Positions 9,046 to 18,688 of a stretch of 64,000 nucleotides of DNA are shown here, piece after piece. How positions within the stretch are numbered: the first letter of the stretch is position 1; each line of letters begins with the position of its first letter. Under the pieces are notes generated by a model, which did not search any database, was not told the DNA's origin, and was given only the letters and a program-made list of their open reading frames with translations. Location of the stretch: contig NZ_AKVZ01000013.1 of assembly GCF_000273745.1 (NCBI RefSeq), positions 1 through 64,000 on the forward strand. The letters are read 5' to 3'. The translations under genes and the position numbers were made by a program. The stretch comes from Rickettsia australis str. Phillips (GTDB lineage: Bacteria; Pseudomonadota; Alphaproteobacteria; Rickettsiales; Rickettsiaceae).

Positions 9046-9148
9046 CGTATACCAACTCTTCATTTACTTAAAGTATAGCTGTTACCTAGTTCGCTTGACC
9101 ACAGTATGACAACGGAGTGTTTTTCAAGAACCATGCAGACAAAGCCCA

Positions 9149-10126
9149 TCATTGATGTTCTATAACCCACTTACGTAGCCTAACAATCGGCGGAGTGTTT
9201 ATAAGAGTAGTGGAAGGTAAAACTTTACCGTTAGTATTAAAATTAATTATAGGATCTATACCGTATATGCTATACCATGGCTTTAATGGTGAGCTATTTG
9301 AATATTTACGGTGAAACCAAGATAAGAAAGGTGCTGTTTCTTCATATTCTATTACTTTAACCGATTGTGGATTTTTGTGATATATAAGGCTAAGTACCGA
9401 TTGGTCGGAATGATGCCATTTATATTCATCATAATTAGGATGAATATTATAATCTTTGCCTGAAAGAATTCTAATATCTTCACAATTTTTTAGCCATTTT
9501 TCAATAAAAGAACGAGAAAGCTTGGTATTACGCACAACAATAACGGCACTCCAAATATGATCGTCATTTCTACATTCTTCGTTTAGACAATCCATTAAGG
9601 CAAAGGTTTCACCTTTAATAAAACTACCGTTTTTACGATCGCGATCATGTACTAGTAATATCTCATTATCGCCTAAAAGATTTGTTAAACTACTGATATG
9701 CTTTTTAATAACAAAAGCTGAATCTAAATATACTATAATAGCTCCTTCCGGTGCTTTTTTCATTGTTTCAAGTATAATGTAAGGTTTCCATAGCCATAAA
9801 CCAGCTCCTGCAGGCTCATTAAAAATTTCTTGATTTTTCTCTATAAACACTTGAGGTATATGCTTTTTCTTATAGTTCAATATGAAATCTATACCTTTAT
9901 TAATTGCATAATGAGTGGTTACATTTTGATTACGATAAACATACTCCGGACCGTCGGCATAAGAAACTAAATAAATAGGTTCTTTTATAGAATTCTGAAT
10001 AGATAAATCTACTTTTTGTAATGATAAGTCATTAATAAAACCTTGATGTGCATATTCTAAGATAATAAGTAGAAAATAAATTAGAGCTAATGTAATAATC
10101 GTTTTGTATAATATTTTAAATAACAT
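9149..10126 (-). CDS. Membrane-anchored glycosyltransferase-like protein (function unassigned)
   Basis: A 325-residue protein with one N-terminal membrane anchor (about 5-25) and a GT-A-like domain. Visible landmarks are PIYLVSYADGPEYVYRNQ, GAGLWLWKPYIILE, VYLDSAF (a DxD-like acidic motif), HDRDRKNGSF and WHHSDQSVLSLI. The order donor-site, WLWKPY, LDSA and a late DQS is shared with families of small capsular or cell-surface sugar transferases, but I cannot name the donor or acceptor. It converges with ctaG and is divergent from mnmA, with no operon partners. Confidence 0.7.
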   Translation of the reverse strand: MLFKILYKTIITLALIYFLLIILEYAHQGFINDLSLQKVDLSIQNSIKEPIYLVSYADGPEYVYRNQNVTTHYAINKGIDFILNYKKKHIPQVFIEKNQEIFNEPAGAGLWLWKPYIILETMKKAPEGAIIVYLDSAFVIKKHISSLTNLLGDNEILLVHDRDRKNGSFIKGETFALMDCLNEECRNDDHIWSAVIVVRNTKLSRSFIEKWLKNCEDIRILSGKDYNIHPNYDEYKWHHSDQSVLSLIYHKNPQSVKVIEYEETAPFLSWFHRKYSNSSPLKPWYSIYGIDPIINFNTNGKVLPSTTLINTPPIVRLRKWVIEHQ

Positions 10127-10195
10127 ATGATTTTTGAGTTCTTTAGTCTATGTCATTGTAAGGAGGTATTGCCTGCATGAACCAAAAAACTGTGC

Positions 10196-10223
10196 GATGT
10201 CATTCCCGCGCGGGAATGACATC
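10196..10223. repeat. 28-bp perfect palindrome with no spacer (family A core)
   Basis: GATGTCATTCCCGC is followed immediately by its exact reverse complement GCGGGAATGACATC. This is the minimal form of the family A element: both arms and nothing else. It lies in the divergent gap before mnmA, about 90 nt upstream of the proposed -35 box. Confidence 0.85.
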
Positions 10224-10310
10224 GGAGTGTTAATCAACCTTACCAAGCAATCCTTTTGAGACAACGCCGATTATATCAATTATAGCATTTTAATATATTA
10301 AAAGATAGTG

Positions 10311-10339
10311 TTGTAATTTAATTATAAATTTAGTATAAT
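10311..10339 (+). promoter_or_regulatory. Predicted sigma-70 promoter of mnmA
   Basis: TTGTAA (10311-10316) and a consensus TATAAT (10334-10339) are separated by 17 nt, the optimal spacing. The expected transcript would start about 15 nt before the mnmA ATG. It is a sequence-only prediction, in an AT-rich region where such matches also occur by chance, but both hexamers and the spacing are good. Confidence 0.6.
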
Positions 10340-10361
10340 TTGCTGTTTGTTTAAGGTTGAT

Positions 10362-11459
10362 ATGATTAATTTAGGGGATAAGCAGTCTACTATAGTTGTT
10401 GCTATGTCAGGCGGGGTTGATAGTTCGGCAGTTGCCGCCATGCTGCACGAGCAGGGACATAATGTTATAGGTATCACCTTGCAGTTATATGATCACGGTA
10501 TGGCAGTAGGGAAAAAAAATGCCTGTTGTGCCGGTCAGGATATTTACGATGCTAAAATGGTAGCAAATAAGCTAGGTATTCCCCATTACGTACTTGATTA
10601 TGAGAGCAAATTTAAAGAGTCGGTAATAGATAATTTCGTCGATAGCTATTTACATGGCGAAACACCGTTGCCATGCGTGCAATGTAATAAATCGATAAAG
10701 TTCAGGGATCTAATTAAAACGGCTAGAGAGCTTGGAGCAGCTCAGCTTGCTACCGGTCATTATGTACGAAAAGTAAACGGCGATAACGGAGCGGAGTTAC
10801 ATACAGGACTTGATCCGGTAAAAGATCAAAGTTATTTTTTATTTACGACCAATAAAGAGCAATTGGAATATTTAAGTTTCCCTCTAGGAGGGTTTACTAA
10901 GAATGAAACACGAAAGCTTGCTAGTAAATTTGGGCTTGAGGTAGCAGATAAGCCCGACAGCCAAGATATTTGTTTTGTACCTGACGGAAATTATAAGAGC
11001 GTAATAAATAAAATACGTCCAAATAGCAGTGAAAGCGGTAAGATTATTCACATAAACGGGTTTGCGCTAGGAGAGCATAGCGGTATAATTAACTACACTA
11101 TAGGGCAACGTCGTGGGCTTGGTATAGCTTATAACGAGCCTTTATATGTAGTAAAGATTGATCCTAAGGACAATATAGTATATGTAGGACCTGAGGCTGC
11201 ATTACATGTGCAGGAATTTATAATTAAAGATGTGAATTGGCTTGCAGATGAGATTAAAGATAACGAAAAGCTAGAAGTAGCCGTTAAAATCCGCTCAACA
11301 AGACCGCCTCGTTTAGCCGAAATAAGTAAACTCGGTGATGATAAAATGAAGATAAGATTTTTATCAGAAGAAAAAGCCGTCGCCCCTGGGCAGGCATGTG
11401 TTATTTATGCTGGTGAAAGAGTACTCGGCGGCGGATGGATTACTAGAGATATAAGGTAG
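10362..11459 (+). CDS. mnmA: tRNA-specific 2-thiouridylase MnmA
   Basis: Adds sulfur to U34 of Lys, Glu and Gln tRNAs using ATP and a persulfide donor. The PP-loop SGGVDSS is at 16-22. The catalytic cysteines are present: PCVQCN (first Cys region) and SQDICF (second). The C-terminal barrel has the usual IGQRRGLGIA and end RVLGGGWI. I start at ATG 10362, since AAGG lies six bases before it and MINLGDKQST is a plausible N-terminus; a TTG at 10347 would add five residues. An 8-base A run at 10512-10519 is in frame. Confidence 0.96.
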   Translation: MINLGDKQSTIVVAMSGGVDSSAVAAMLHEQGHNVIGITLQLYDHGMAVGKKNACCAGQDIYDAKMVANKLGIPHYVLDYESKFKESVIDNFVDSYLHGETPLPCVQCNKSIKFRDLIKTARELGAAQLATGHYVRKVNGDNGAELHTGLDPVKDQSYFLFTTNKEQLEYLSFPLGGFTKNETRKLASKFGLEVADKPDSQDICFVPDGNYKSVINKIRPNSSESGKIIHINGFALGEHSGIINYTIGQRRGLGIAYNEPLYVVKIDPKDNIVYVGPEAALHVQEFIIKDVNWLADEIKDNEKLEVAVKIRSTRPPRLAEISKLGDDKMKIRFLSEEKAVAPGQACVIYAGERVLGGGWITRDIR

Positions 11460-11494
11460 ATTATACCTTGTTGTATGGCTCTTTAAAAGCATTT

Positions 11495-11524
11495 GATGTC
11501 ATTCCCGCCTACGCGGGAATGATA
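11495..11524. repeat. Short family A palindrome before the permease gene
   Basis: TGTCATTCCCGC and GCGGGAATGATA face each other across a 3-4 nt spacer. The element sits between mnmA and the permease ribosome binding site. It is translatable in frame with the permease, so an upstream start codon would give an artificial 28-residue extension. Confidence 0.7.
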
Positions 11525-11551
11525 GATCACTCACTAAAACAGGAGAAACTA

Positions 11552-12949
11552 ATGAGTTTTTTAAGGAAGAAAAGTTTTGAATCAGTAAAAGAGATAGGTA
11601 GCTCAAGCGGTCTTAGTAAGACGCTTGGAGCATTAGATTTAATATTACTAGGTCTTGGTGCAATGATTGGTACTGGCGTATTTGTCGTGACTGGTATAAT
11701 TGCGGCTAAATATTCAGGACCTGCGGTAATGTTATCTTATGCAATTGCAGGTATTACCTGTATCTTTGTAGCACTTGTTTATACTGAGCTTGCTGCAATG
11801 CTTCCAACTTCAGGAAGTATCTATACTTATTCCTATGTAGCATTCGGCGAAGTATTTGCTTGGATGATTGGTAGTGTTATAATATTAGAGCTAGGCGTTG
11901 CTGCAGGAATAGTAGCTGCAGGCTGGTCGGGCTACGTACAAGGAATATTAGCAGCAGGCGGAATCAATTTACCGAAAGAATTAACTACCGTACCGACAAA
12001 CGGCGGTATAATAAATTTACCGGCATTTTTAATCTCGGTATTTATTGGATTTATTTTATATTTAGGGACTAAAGATAGTAAGCGACTAAATGCAATTTTA
12101 GTTTTCATAAAAATGATTGCAATATTTGTATTTATAATTGCTGCTGCTCCTCATTTCGATGCTACTAACTGGAGTAACTTTATGCCTTTCGGCTTTAGTA
12201 ATGTTTTAGTAGGTGCATCTATTTTATTTTTAGCTTTTACAGGCTTTGGAACGATTGCAACTGCAGCTGAGGAATGTAAAAATCCAAAACGTGATATAAT
12301 GATCGGTATTATCGGCTCGCTTGTTCTAACTACTATAGTTTATGTAACAATGGCAGGGCTTGTTACCGGTATTGCACCTTTTGACCAATTAAATAACGAC
12401 CAACCGCTTGCTTATGCTTTAACTATCAATAATAGCAAGATTGGCTCTGCTATCGTGGCAACCGGTGCGGTTTGCGGTATGATGACGGTGTTGATGATGA
12501 ATATTTACGGTACTTCTCGTATTTTTTATGCTATTGCACGTGACGGTTTACTACCGAAAAGTTTTGCAAAGTTGCACCCAAAATATGACAGTCCGTATAT
12601 TACGATTATAATATTTGCTTCTTTATCCGCTATCCTTGGAGGATTTTGTTCTACGGAATTATTAACGCAATTCACTTCAATGGGAGCATTAATTGATTAT
12701 ATAACCGTTACAATAATAGTAGTATTATTTAGAGTAAAGCTACCTGATGCTCAAAGACCTTTTAAATGTCCTTTAGTATTTATTATTGTACCGTTTATTT
12801 TAATTGCTTGTGCATATTTACTATTTATTCAAATATATGACGGTGAATTTAATTTATTAATGGCAGGTCGTGCATTAATATATTGGTTTATTACGATATT
12901 TGTTTTATATACTATAAGATCGTTTTTTATGAAGAAGGAACAAAGTTAG
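11552..12949 (+). CDS. Amino-acid permease, APC superfamily (cationic amino-acid transporter type)
   Basis: A 465-residue inner-membrane transporter with about 12-13 hydrophobic segments. The first helix has the APC substrate-binding break LGAMIGTGVFVVTG, and the mid-protein FTGFGTIATAAEECKNPKRD is typical of the cationic amino-acid transporter/YfnA-like branch. For an intracellular organism it probably imports host amino acids; the exact substrate cannot be read. I start at ATG 11552 because AGGAG lies six bases before it; the longer open frame from 11468 runs through the palindromic repeat and is unlikely to be used. Confidence 0.9.
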   Translation: MSFLRKKSFESVKEIGSSSGLSKTLGALDLILLGLGAMIGTGVFVVTGIIAAKYSGPAVMLSYAIAGITCIFVALVYTELAAMLPTSGSIYTYSYVAFGEVFAWMIGSVIILELGVAAGIVAAGWSGYVQGILAAGGINLPKELTTVPTNGGIINLPAFLISVFIGFILYLGTKDSKRLNAILVFIKMIAIFVFIIAAAPHFDATNWSNFMPFGFSNVLVGASILFLAFTGFGTIATAAEECKNPKRDIMIGIIGSLVLTTIVYVTMAGLVTGIAPFDQLNNDQPLAYALTINNSKIGSAIVATGAVCGMMTVLMMNIYGTSRIFYAIARDGLLPKSFAKLHPKYDSPYITIIIFASLSAILGGFCSTELLTQFTSMGALIDYITVTIIVVLFRVKLPDAQRPFKCPLVFIIVPFILIACAYLLFIQIYDGEFNLLMAGRALIYWFITIFVLYTIRSFFMKKEQS

Positions 12950-12958
12950 TATTTTTCA

Positions 12959-13039
12959 GTGTCATCCCACGACTTGATCCGTGGGATCCAGTATTTTTTA
13001 ATTTTTTTGGATACCGTGGTTAAGTCATGGTATGACACC
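12959..13039. repeat. Family C palindromic element
   Basis: GTGTCATCCCACGACTTGAT opens the element and the diverged complement AAGTCATGGTATGACAC closes it, with an AT-rich core including TTTTTTAATTTTTTT. It lies between the permease and hisS. Confidence 0.75.
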
Positions 13040-13095
13040 GAGCGGTTTTTTCGCTACATGCGAGATGACATTAATAAAACCACAAAATTAACCAA

Positions 13096-14343
13096 ATGAC
13101 TGAAAAGCTGCAGCCACTTCGAGGAATGAAAGATCTATTGCCGGATGATTATAAAGTCCACGACTATATAATTAACAAAGCAAGAGATGTTGGAGTATTC
13201 TACGGATATAAGCAAATGAGTACTCCAATACTCGAGTATACCAAGGTTTTTAACCGCTCGATGGGTGAAAGTTCTGACGTAATAAGTAAAGAAATCTATA
13301 GTTTTCTAGATAAAAGCAATGAATCTGTAGCTCTTAGACCTGAATTTACGGCCGGTATTATAAGAAGCTTCATCTCAAATAGTTTGCAGCACAAGCTACC
13401 TCTTAAACTTTTCTCTACCGGTCCTGTTTTTCGTTATGATAGACCGCAAGCAGGGCGTCAACGTCAATTTCACCAACTGAATTATGAATATATCGGAGCT
13501 AAAGGAGCTATTACTGATGCTGAAACTTTGAAGTTAGCGATAGACATACTTAAAGCACTCGCAATAGAGCAGGATACTCTCTTGGAGCTTAACTCTCTTG
13601 GATGTAGTGAATCAAGAAGTGCTTATCAACAAAAGCTGGTAGAATATCTAAATGATTTTAAAGATCAATTATCGGAAGAAAGCAAAATAAGGCTGATTAA
13701 AAATCCAATGCGAATACTTGATTCTAAAAGCGAAATTGATCAAAAAATAGTTGCTGATGCTCCGATTTTATCTGAATATTACACTGATGAATCCAAAGAA
13801 TATTTTGATGAGTTAATAAAGTATCTAGACATTTTAGGTGTGAAATATAGCATAAATCCACGTTTGGTTAGAGGGCTTGATTATTACTGCCATACTGCTT
13901 TTGAATTCACTACAAAAAAGCTTGGGAGTCAATCTACTATTCTTGCCGGTGGTCGATATGACGGGCTTAGCCGAATCATGGGTAATAATGATGATGTGCC
14001 GGCTATCGGTTTTGCTGCCGGTATTGAGCGTATTGCTTTAATGCGAGAATATAATATATCTGAAGTAAAGCCGGTATTTGTATTACCTATAGGCGTAAAT
14101 AATATTACTTACGCTTTAGAAATTGTAGATAAATTGCGTTCACAAAATATTGCTACTATTATAGAACCCTTAGGTAAAATAGCTAAAAGGATGCAGCGTG
14201 TTCTTAATGAAAATGCTAAATTTATTATTTTTATAGGTGATGCAGAACAAGCAAATAATAGCATCAAACTTAAAGATTTAGAAAAACAAGAAGAATATAT
14301 AGTAGATTTTGCAAAAGCTTTTGAGTTATTGAAGAAATATTAA
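13096..14343 (+). CDS. hisS: Histidyl-tRNA synthetase
   Basis: Class II synthetase that charges tRNA-His. Visible landmarks: [12 protein letters not shown] at the start, motif 2 ([21 protein letters not shown]), the HisA boxes [15 protein letters not shown] and AGGRYDGL, motif 3 ([11 protein letters not shown]), and the C-terminal anticodon-binding domain (KPVFVLPIG to the end). Length 415 aa is normal. It is preceded and followed by independent units. Confidence 0.97.
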   Translation: MTEKLQPLRGMKDLLPDDYKVHDYIINKARDVGVFYGYKQMSTPILEYTKVFNRSMGESSDVISKEIYSFLDKSNESVALRPEFTAGIIRSFISNSLQHKLPLKLFSTGPVFRYDRPQAGRQRQFHQLNYEYIGAKGAITDAETLKLAIDILKALAIEQDTLLELNSLGCSESRSAYQQKLVEYLNDFKDQLSEESKIRLIKNPMRILDSKSEIDQKIVADAPILSEYYTDESKEYFDELIKYLDILGVKYSINPRLVRGLDYYCHTAFEFTTKKLGSQSTILAGGRYDGLSRIMGNNDDVPAIGFAAGIERIALMREYNISEVKPVFVLPIGVNNITYALEIVDKLRSQNIATIIEPLGKIAKRMQRVLNENAKFIIFIGDAEQANNSIKLKDLEKQEEYIVDFAKAFELLKKY

Positions 14344-14406
14344 ATATTTATAACTTTTCTAAAACCTTTTCAATTATTCCTGAATTTAACCACTACATCT
14401 AAAAAT

Positions 14407-16015
14407 ATGATTATTATAAACGATTTAGCCATGAGTTATGGTGCGAGAATACTATTTACTGAAGTAAATTTGTATATTAAAAATAATAAACGATATGGTT
14501 TAGTAGGTGCTAACGGAGCAGGTAAAAACAACTTTTTTCAAAGTTTTAACTAAGGAAGAAGAGCCAGCTTTCGGTGATATTAATATATCTAAAAACTCTA
14601 AAGTAGGTTGTGTAAAACAAGATCAATTTCTTTATGAAAATACTAAAATTATAGATACGGTAATAGCAGGAAATAAGGAGTTATGGAAAGCTTTACAGGA
14701 AAAAGAAGAGATATTAAAACGGCAAGAATGTAGTGATGAAGATGGGTATAAGCTTGGTGAACTTGAACAATGATGGTTATACTGCTGAAATTTTTGCGGC
14801 TAGCTTGCTTGTAGGTCTTGGGCATAGCCGAAAAATATCATTATGAACCGCTTTCTGCGTTGTCAGGAGGTTATAAACTTCGTGTATTACTCGCACAAAG
14901 TTTATTTAATAATCCCGATATTTTACTACTCGACGAACCGACAAACCATCTTGATATTATTTCGATATATTGGCTTGAGAATTATTTAAAAAACTCTTTT
15001 AAAGGAATATTAATTTTTATCTCACATGATTTAGCTTTTTTAAATAATGTTGCAACAGATATTTTGGATATAGATTATGGAGAAATAAAACTATACGTAG
15101 GTAATTATGATAATTTTGTTCAGGAAAAGCAGATAATAGCTGCTCAAAAGTTAAGCGAGCGAAATTTCTTAGAAAAGAAAATAGAAAATATACAGGCTTG
15201 GGTTGATAAATTTAGAGCAGGGACAAGAGCAAGGCAAAGTGCTTCCCGAGAAAAGCAGCTAGCAAAAATAGAATTACCGGATATACAGAAATCTTCAAGA
15301 ATTAGTCCGCTATTTAGATTGAAACAACTAAGAAATTCAGGAAAATTAGTATTAAGAATGGATCAAATAACTAAACGTTTTGAGGATAAACAAATATTAA
15401 ATAAAGTTAGTTTTAACGTGTCAAGAGGAGAAAAAATTATTATTATCGGTGCAAACGGTATAGGTAAATCTACTTTATTAAAAATTTTAGTGAATAAAAT
15501 AGCAGCAGATCAAGGTAGTTATGAGTGGGAGTACGAATCACAAATATCTTATTTCGTTCAAGACCATCATGAGCTACTTAATGAAAATATTAGTATTATT
15601 GATTGGCTTAGAAAGCAATCTGGAAAGGACACGGAAAATACTATTAGAAATACGCTTGGACAAGTATTGTTCCGTAGTGATGAAGTAAATAAACATGTTT
15701 TAAGTCTAAGCGGCTGGTAGGGTGCAAGGTTATTACTTGCTAAAATGATGCTAGAAAAAAGTAATACTTTGGTTCTTGATGAACCGACAAATCACCTTGA
15801 TATAGAGTCACGCGAAGCTCTTAAAAAAATCTCTCATTGATTTTGAGGATACGGTAATATTAGTAACACACGATCGTGATTTTGCAAAATCCATAGCAAC
15901 AAGAATTATTGCTCTTTTCCATAAGAAAAATATTGTTGATTTTAAAGGTAAATATGATGACTATTTTGAGAAATACGGTAATGATTATTTAAGTTCTGCT
16001 ATTAAATTATCCTAA
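14407..16015 (+). pseudogene. ABC-F type ATPase (Uup/EttA-like), broken
   Basis: ABC-F proteins carry two ATPase domains and act on ribosomes. From ATG 14407 the frame starts MIIINDLAMSYGARILF and fails in the first Walker A: GANGAGK is followed by one extra A (five instead of four), shifting the frame. A second break follows near 14770. The next stretch has [28 protein letters not shown], the linker, and second Walker A IGANGIGKST. The second signature is hit by a stop (LSGW then TAG at 15718-15720 where LSGGE is expected), and there is another shift near 15830 after [16 protein letters not shown]. Four lesions make it dead; the end is TAA 16013-16015. Confidence 0.88.
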
Positions 16016-16060
16016 GTTTTAGGATTGTCATTGTAAGCTGGCATTGTTGCGTGAACGCTG

Positions 16061-16180
16061 ATGTCATTCCAGCAACGGTGAGAATCTAGCATAAAGCGAG
16101 ATAAATCGAGCTTTTAATTTTAAAAACTTATTGTGTATAACCTTTAAAGTACTGGGTTCCCGCTTTTGCGGGAATGACAT
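16061..16180. repeat. Family A palindromic element, full length
   Basis: ATGTCATTCCAGCAACGGTG opens and CCCGCTTTTGCGGGAATGACAT closes the element. The core contains the phrase AAAGCGAGATAAATCGAGCT, which recurs in the copies at 32066 and 33847, so these three share internal sequence as well as arms. Confidence 0.75.
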
Positions 16181-16189
16181 AAATGTTAC

Positions 16190-17250
16190 TCCACATTATA
16201 AAACTCTAAATGATGATCAATAAGCTTTTTTACTGCCTCATGATTACCGTGGTCATCAAAATTTAATAATAATCCTTGTTCATTAAAATATAATTTACTT
16301 GTGAATAAGCGATCCTCGCGATGATCTTTAACTTCAAAGATACTGTTCTTAATAAGTTTAACTCCATTTACTCCGTGTTTGTGGATATATTATTCCTTTT
16401 TTTAAAGCAGAGATAAAAGGTATAATTTTACTTTTATCAAAAATATTATAGAGTTTTTTAGACATTGTACCGTAACAATCGAATTCTCTATATTTACCTC
16501 GGAGTATAGCAGTGCCTTGTGCTACTTCTTGATTATCAACTTTTTAATTGTACCTTCTTTAGGAATATCCCAAAAATTTGTATTAGAATAGCCTATTTTT
16601 TGCATCATATTCAAAAGTTAATTGCTCTAAATTTTCTACTTGCTTATTATGAGGAGAATAGCTTGCAATAATTTCTTCTTGTTTTTCTGTACTTAATGTA
16701 CTTGCATATTCTTGTACTTTTTCTTGGTTATTATTTAATAAGGCAGTAACTACCCCACTCTCTAAAGTATTTTCATTACAAGAATCATTTTGTAGAGCAT
16801 TTTCAACATTTTGGAAAATCTTTTTGGATTTTTCAGTAGTTAATTTAGTCTTGCTATCTGCTATTAAAGTCGTACTAACTGTATTGAGAACTTATGCTTT
16901 TTCATTGGATGTTAGAGTATTATTTGAGGTAACGTATAATTTGGGTCTTTGGAACTTGCGTATGGATACTTAGATAATAATCGTTTCAGTAGTGAATACT
17001 TAATTGCTATAGTTTGATTGCTACTTACTATAGCTTTTTCACTATTTAAATACTGAAAGATGTAGGTCATTACTGTTATAGCGACATTGAAAGTCGTATA
17101 CATCAAAAGTTTTTATCTATTGCTGCTACATCAAGACCAAGAGTAATTTGTCTAAAATTTCTTATACTAGTTGGTGATAATATATTGGGGGTGGTATAAA
17201 TCTTGGCAATATCAAGCTTAAAAGTAATTGAATACTCTGCATTTTTCATG
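16190..17250 (-). pseudogene. Unrecognised protein gene, multiply frameshifted
   Basis: A degraded minus-strand gene. It starts at the ATG complementing 17248-17250 with MKNAEYSITFKLDIAKIY. It continues in shifted frames through KYSLLKRLLSKYPYAS, EKSKKIFQNVENALQNDSC, LLNNNQEKVQEYASTLSTEK, LEQLTFEYDAKNRL and AQGTAILRGKYREFDCYG, and ends with NGVKLIKNSIFEVKDHRED and VKKLIDHHLEFYNV near 16190. At least five shifts or stops are needed. The content is Asn/Gln/Lys-rich with no motif I know. The LRGKYREFDCYGTMSK to LIDHHLEF part looks like a globular domain. No function can be assigned. Confidence 0.6.
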
Positions 17251-17362
17251 AATATCATTTAGTATTAGTTGGGCTTAAGAACTGCTACAATATGATAACA
17301 AAGGAGTTTAAGAAGACAATAGATTTTTTAATTTAAAATATGGGGTTGCTTGAGATAGCCCT

Positions 17363-17394
17363 AATGTCATTCCCGCGTAGGCGGGAATGACATT
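17363..17394. repeat. Compact family A hairpin
   Basis: AATGTCATTCCCGC (17363-17376) and its perfect complement GCGGGAATGACATT (17381-17394) are separated by four bases (GTAG). This is another minimal copy lying alone between two broken genes. Confidence 0.85.
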
Positions 17395-17424
17395 GAAGAG
17401 CTAAACTACCGTATAAAGCAATGT

Positions 17425-17651
17425 CTATTCAAATCCTAATCCAGCGCAATATTTATGAAAATATCTGGGATCATGACCGATAACTTTAACTTTATAATTA
17501 GAATAAAGTGATTCAGATTCACTGTATATGGTCGTGCCGTCATCCATATAGCGAATAAAATAAGATGGGAGACCATAAGGTCTAAAAAAATATCTTCACG
17601 TATAATTTTAGGAGCTTTATCGGATTTTTGTATATTTTCTGATTTCGACAT
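17425..17651 (-). pseudogene. Small unrecognised protein, one frameshift in a 7-base T run
   Basis: From the ATG complementing 17649-17651 the protein reads MSKSENIQKSDKAPKIIRED, then IF. It leaves frame at a run of seven T in the sense strand (A run 17584-17590 on the plus strand). One more T would continue as FRPYGLPSYFIRYMDDG and KVIGHDPRYFHKYCAGLGFE to the stop at 17425. That would give a compact soluble protein of about 75 residues with many aromatic residues. No family recognised. The rest of the frame is clean, so this is one of five single-lesion genes in the window. Confidence 0.6.
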
Positions 17652-17672
17652 ATTAATATTCTTAATAAATAA

Positions 17673-18300
17673 TTATTTTATTAATATATTATCGCAAAAA
17701 TAATTATAATCGCTATCCACAGAACCTAGAAATTTAGGTTTATAAATTGCAGTATTATATTCATAATGATATTCTAAATATTTTTGCAATTTTATAATAT
17801 TTGCTTGAAACAATAGGTAATGATTTGATGGTTTGTGATTTGATAAATTGAAATATTTTTTGCTAGCCATTTCTTATCTTGAGCATCATTAAAAGCTTTG
17901 ATTTTTGAATATCCGCTTTGTTGTTCTTCTTGTAAAAAATAATCTTTATAATCCTTATAACTTTTTAGAAGATTTAATATAAACCTAGAATATTGCTCTA
18001 ACTGAAAGTTAGTTAGCCACATAAATATAGCATATAAATTTTCTCTATGATTCGAAAAAAAGATAACAGTAACTTCTGATTGCTTTATATTTTCTCCTAT
18101 CTCTCTTTCAAGCACGTCATTAGATAATATTACTAATTCTTCATTAGAATGTTGGTTATTGTTCTTAGCTTCAATGATTATGTCAAACATCTTAGTAGCC
18201 AATTCTTTTGAGGTAAATAATTGTTTGTATTTATTAAGCCATGGACCGAAAGCTATAGATTCAAGTTTTTAAAATATTCAATTAATTTAACATGCAACTC
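17673..18300 (-). pseudogene. Unrecognised alpha-helical protein, frameshifted
   Basis: The main open part (17792-18202) reads FDIIIEAKNNNQHSNEELVI, EVTVIFFSNHRENLYAIFMW and YKDYFLQEEQQSGYSKIKAF. Upstream, in the same frame, IAFGPWLNKYKQLFTSKELA extends it to a stop. One base shift further upstream recovers FNLELHVKLIEYFKN. At the 3' side a shift near 17860 moves to KYFNLSNHKPSNHYLLFQAN and the end at 17673. At least two indels and no clear start are present. No family recognised; the two neighbouring broken genes may have belonged to the same lost segment. Confidence 0.55.
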
Positions 18301-18381
18301 TAAATTAAATTTAAGAGCAACGCTTTATATAAAAAATTAAGATAAGCCAAGAGATATTAAATTAATGATTTAAAAAATATG

Positions 18382-18574
18382 TGTCATCCCGTGGCTTGAC
18401 TAACGTTGTTAGTCCGTTTATGTCATTCCCGTGTGTGTGGATCGGTTTTAACGTCATTGCGAGGAAATTACAGCGTAATTGACGAAGCAATCCAGTAAAA
18501 AATTCTGATTTACAGAATTTTTTGTATTATTTTTCTGGATTGCCACGCGCAGTCTACGACTGCTCGCAATGACG
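18382..18574. repeat. Family C fragment followed by a full family B palindromic element
   Basis: 18382-18400 is a family C arm (TGTCATCCCGTGGCTTGAC), followed by a family A arm fragment (18421-18430). A complete family B element runs 18452-18574: CGTCATTGCGAGG at the left, CTCGCAATGACG at the right, and a central hairpin AAATTCTG-ATTTA-CAGAATTT. In this copy the GACGAAGCAATCCAG arm is on the left, so it is inverted relative to the copies at 29245 and 42015. Confidence 0.85.
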
Positions 18575-18688
18575 CCTTGGTATCAACACTCTCCCTAACA
18601 ACAACGAAAATTTTTCACATAACCTAATGACAAAAGTAAAATATGAATATATTATTTAATTTTAGAATAATTAAATAATATACATTCA

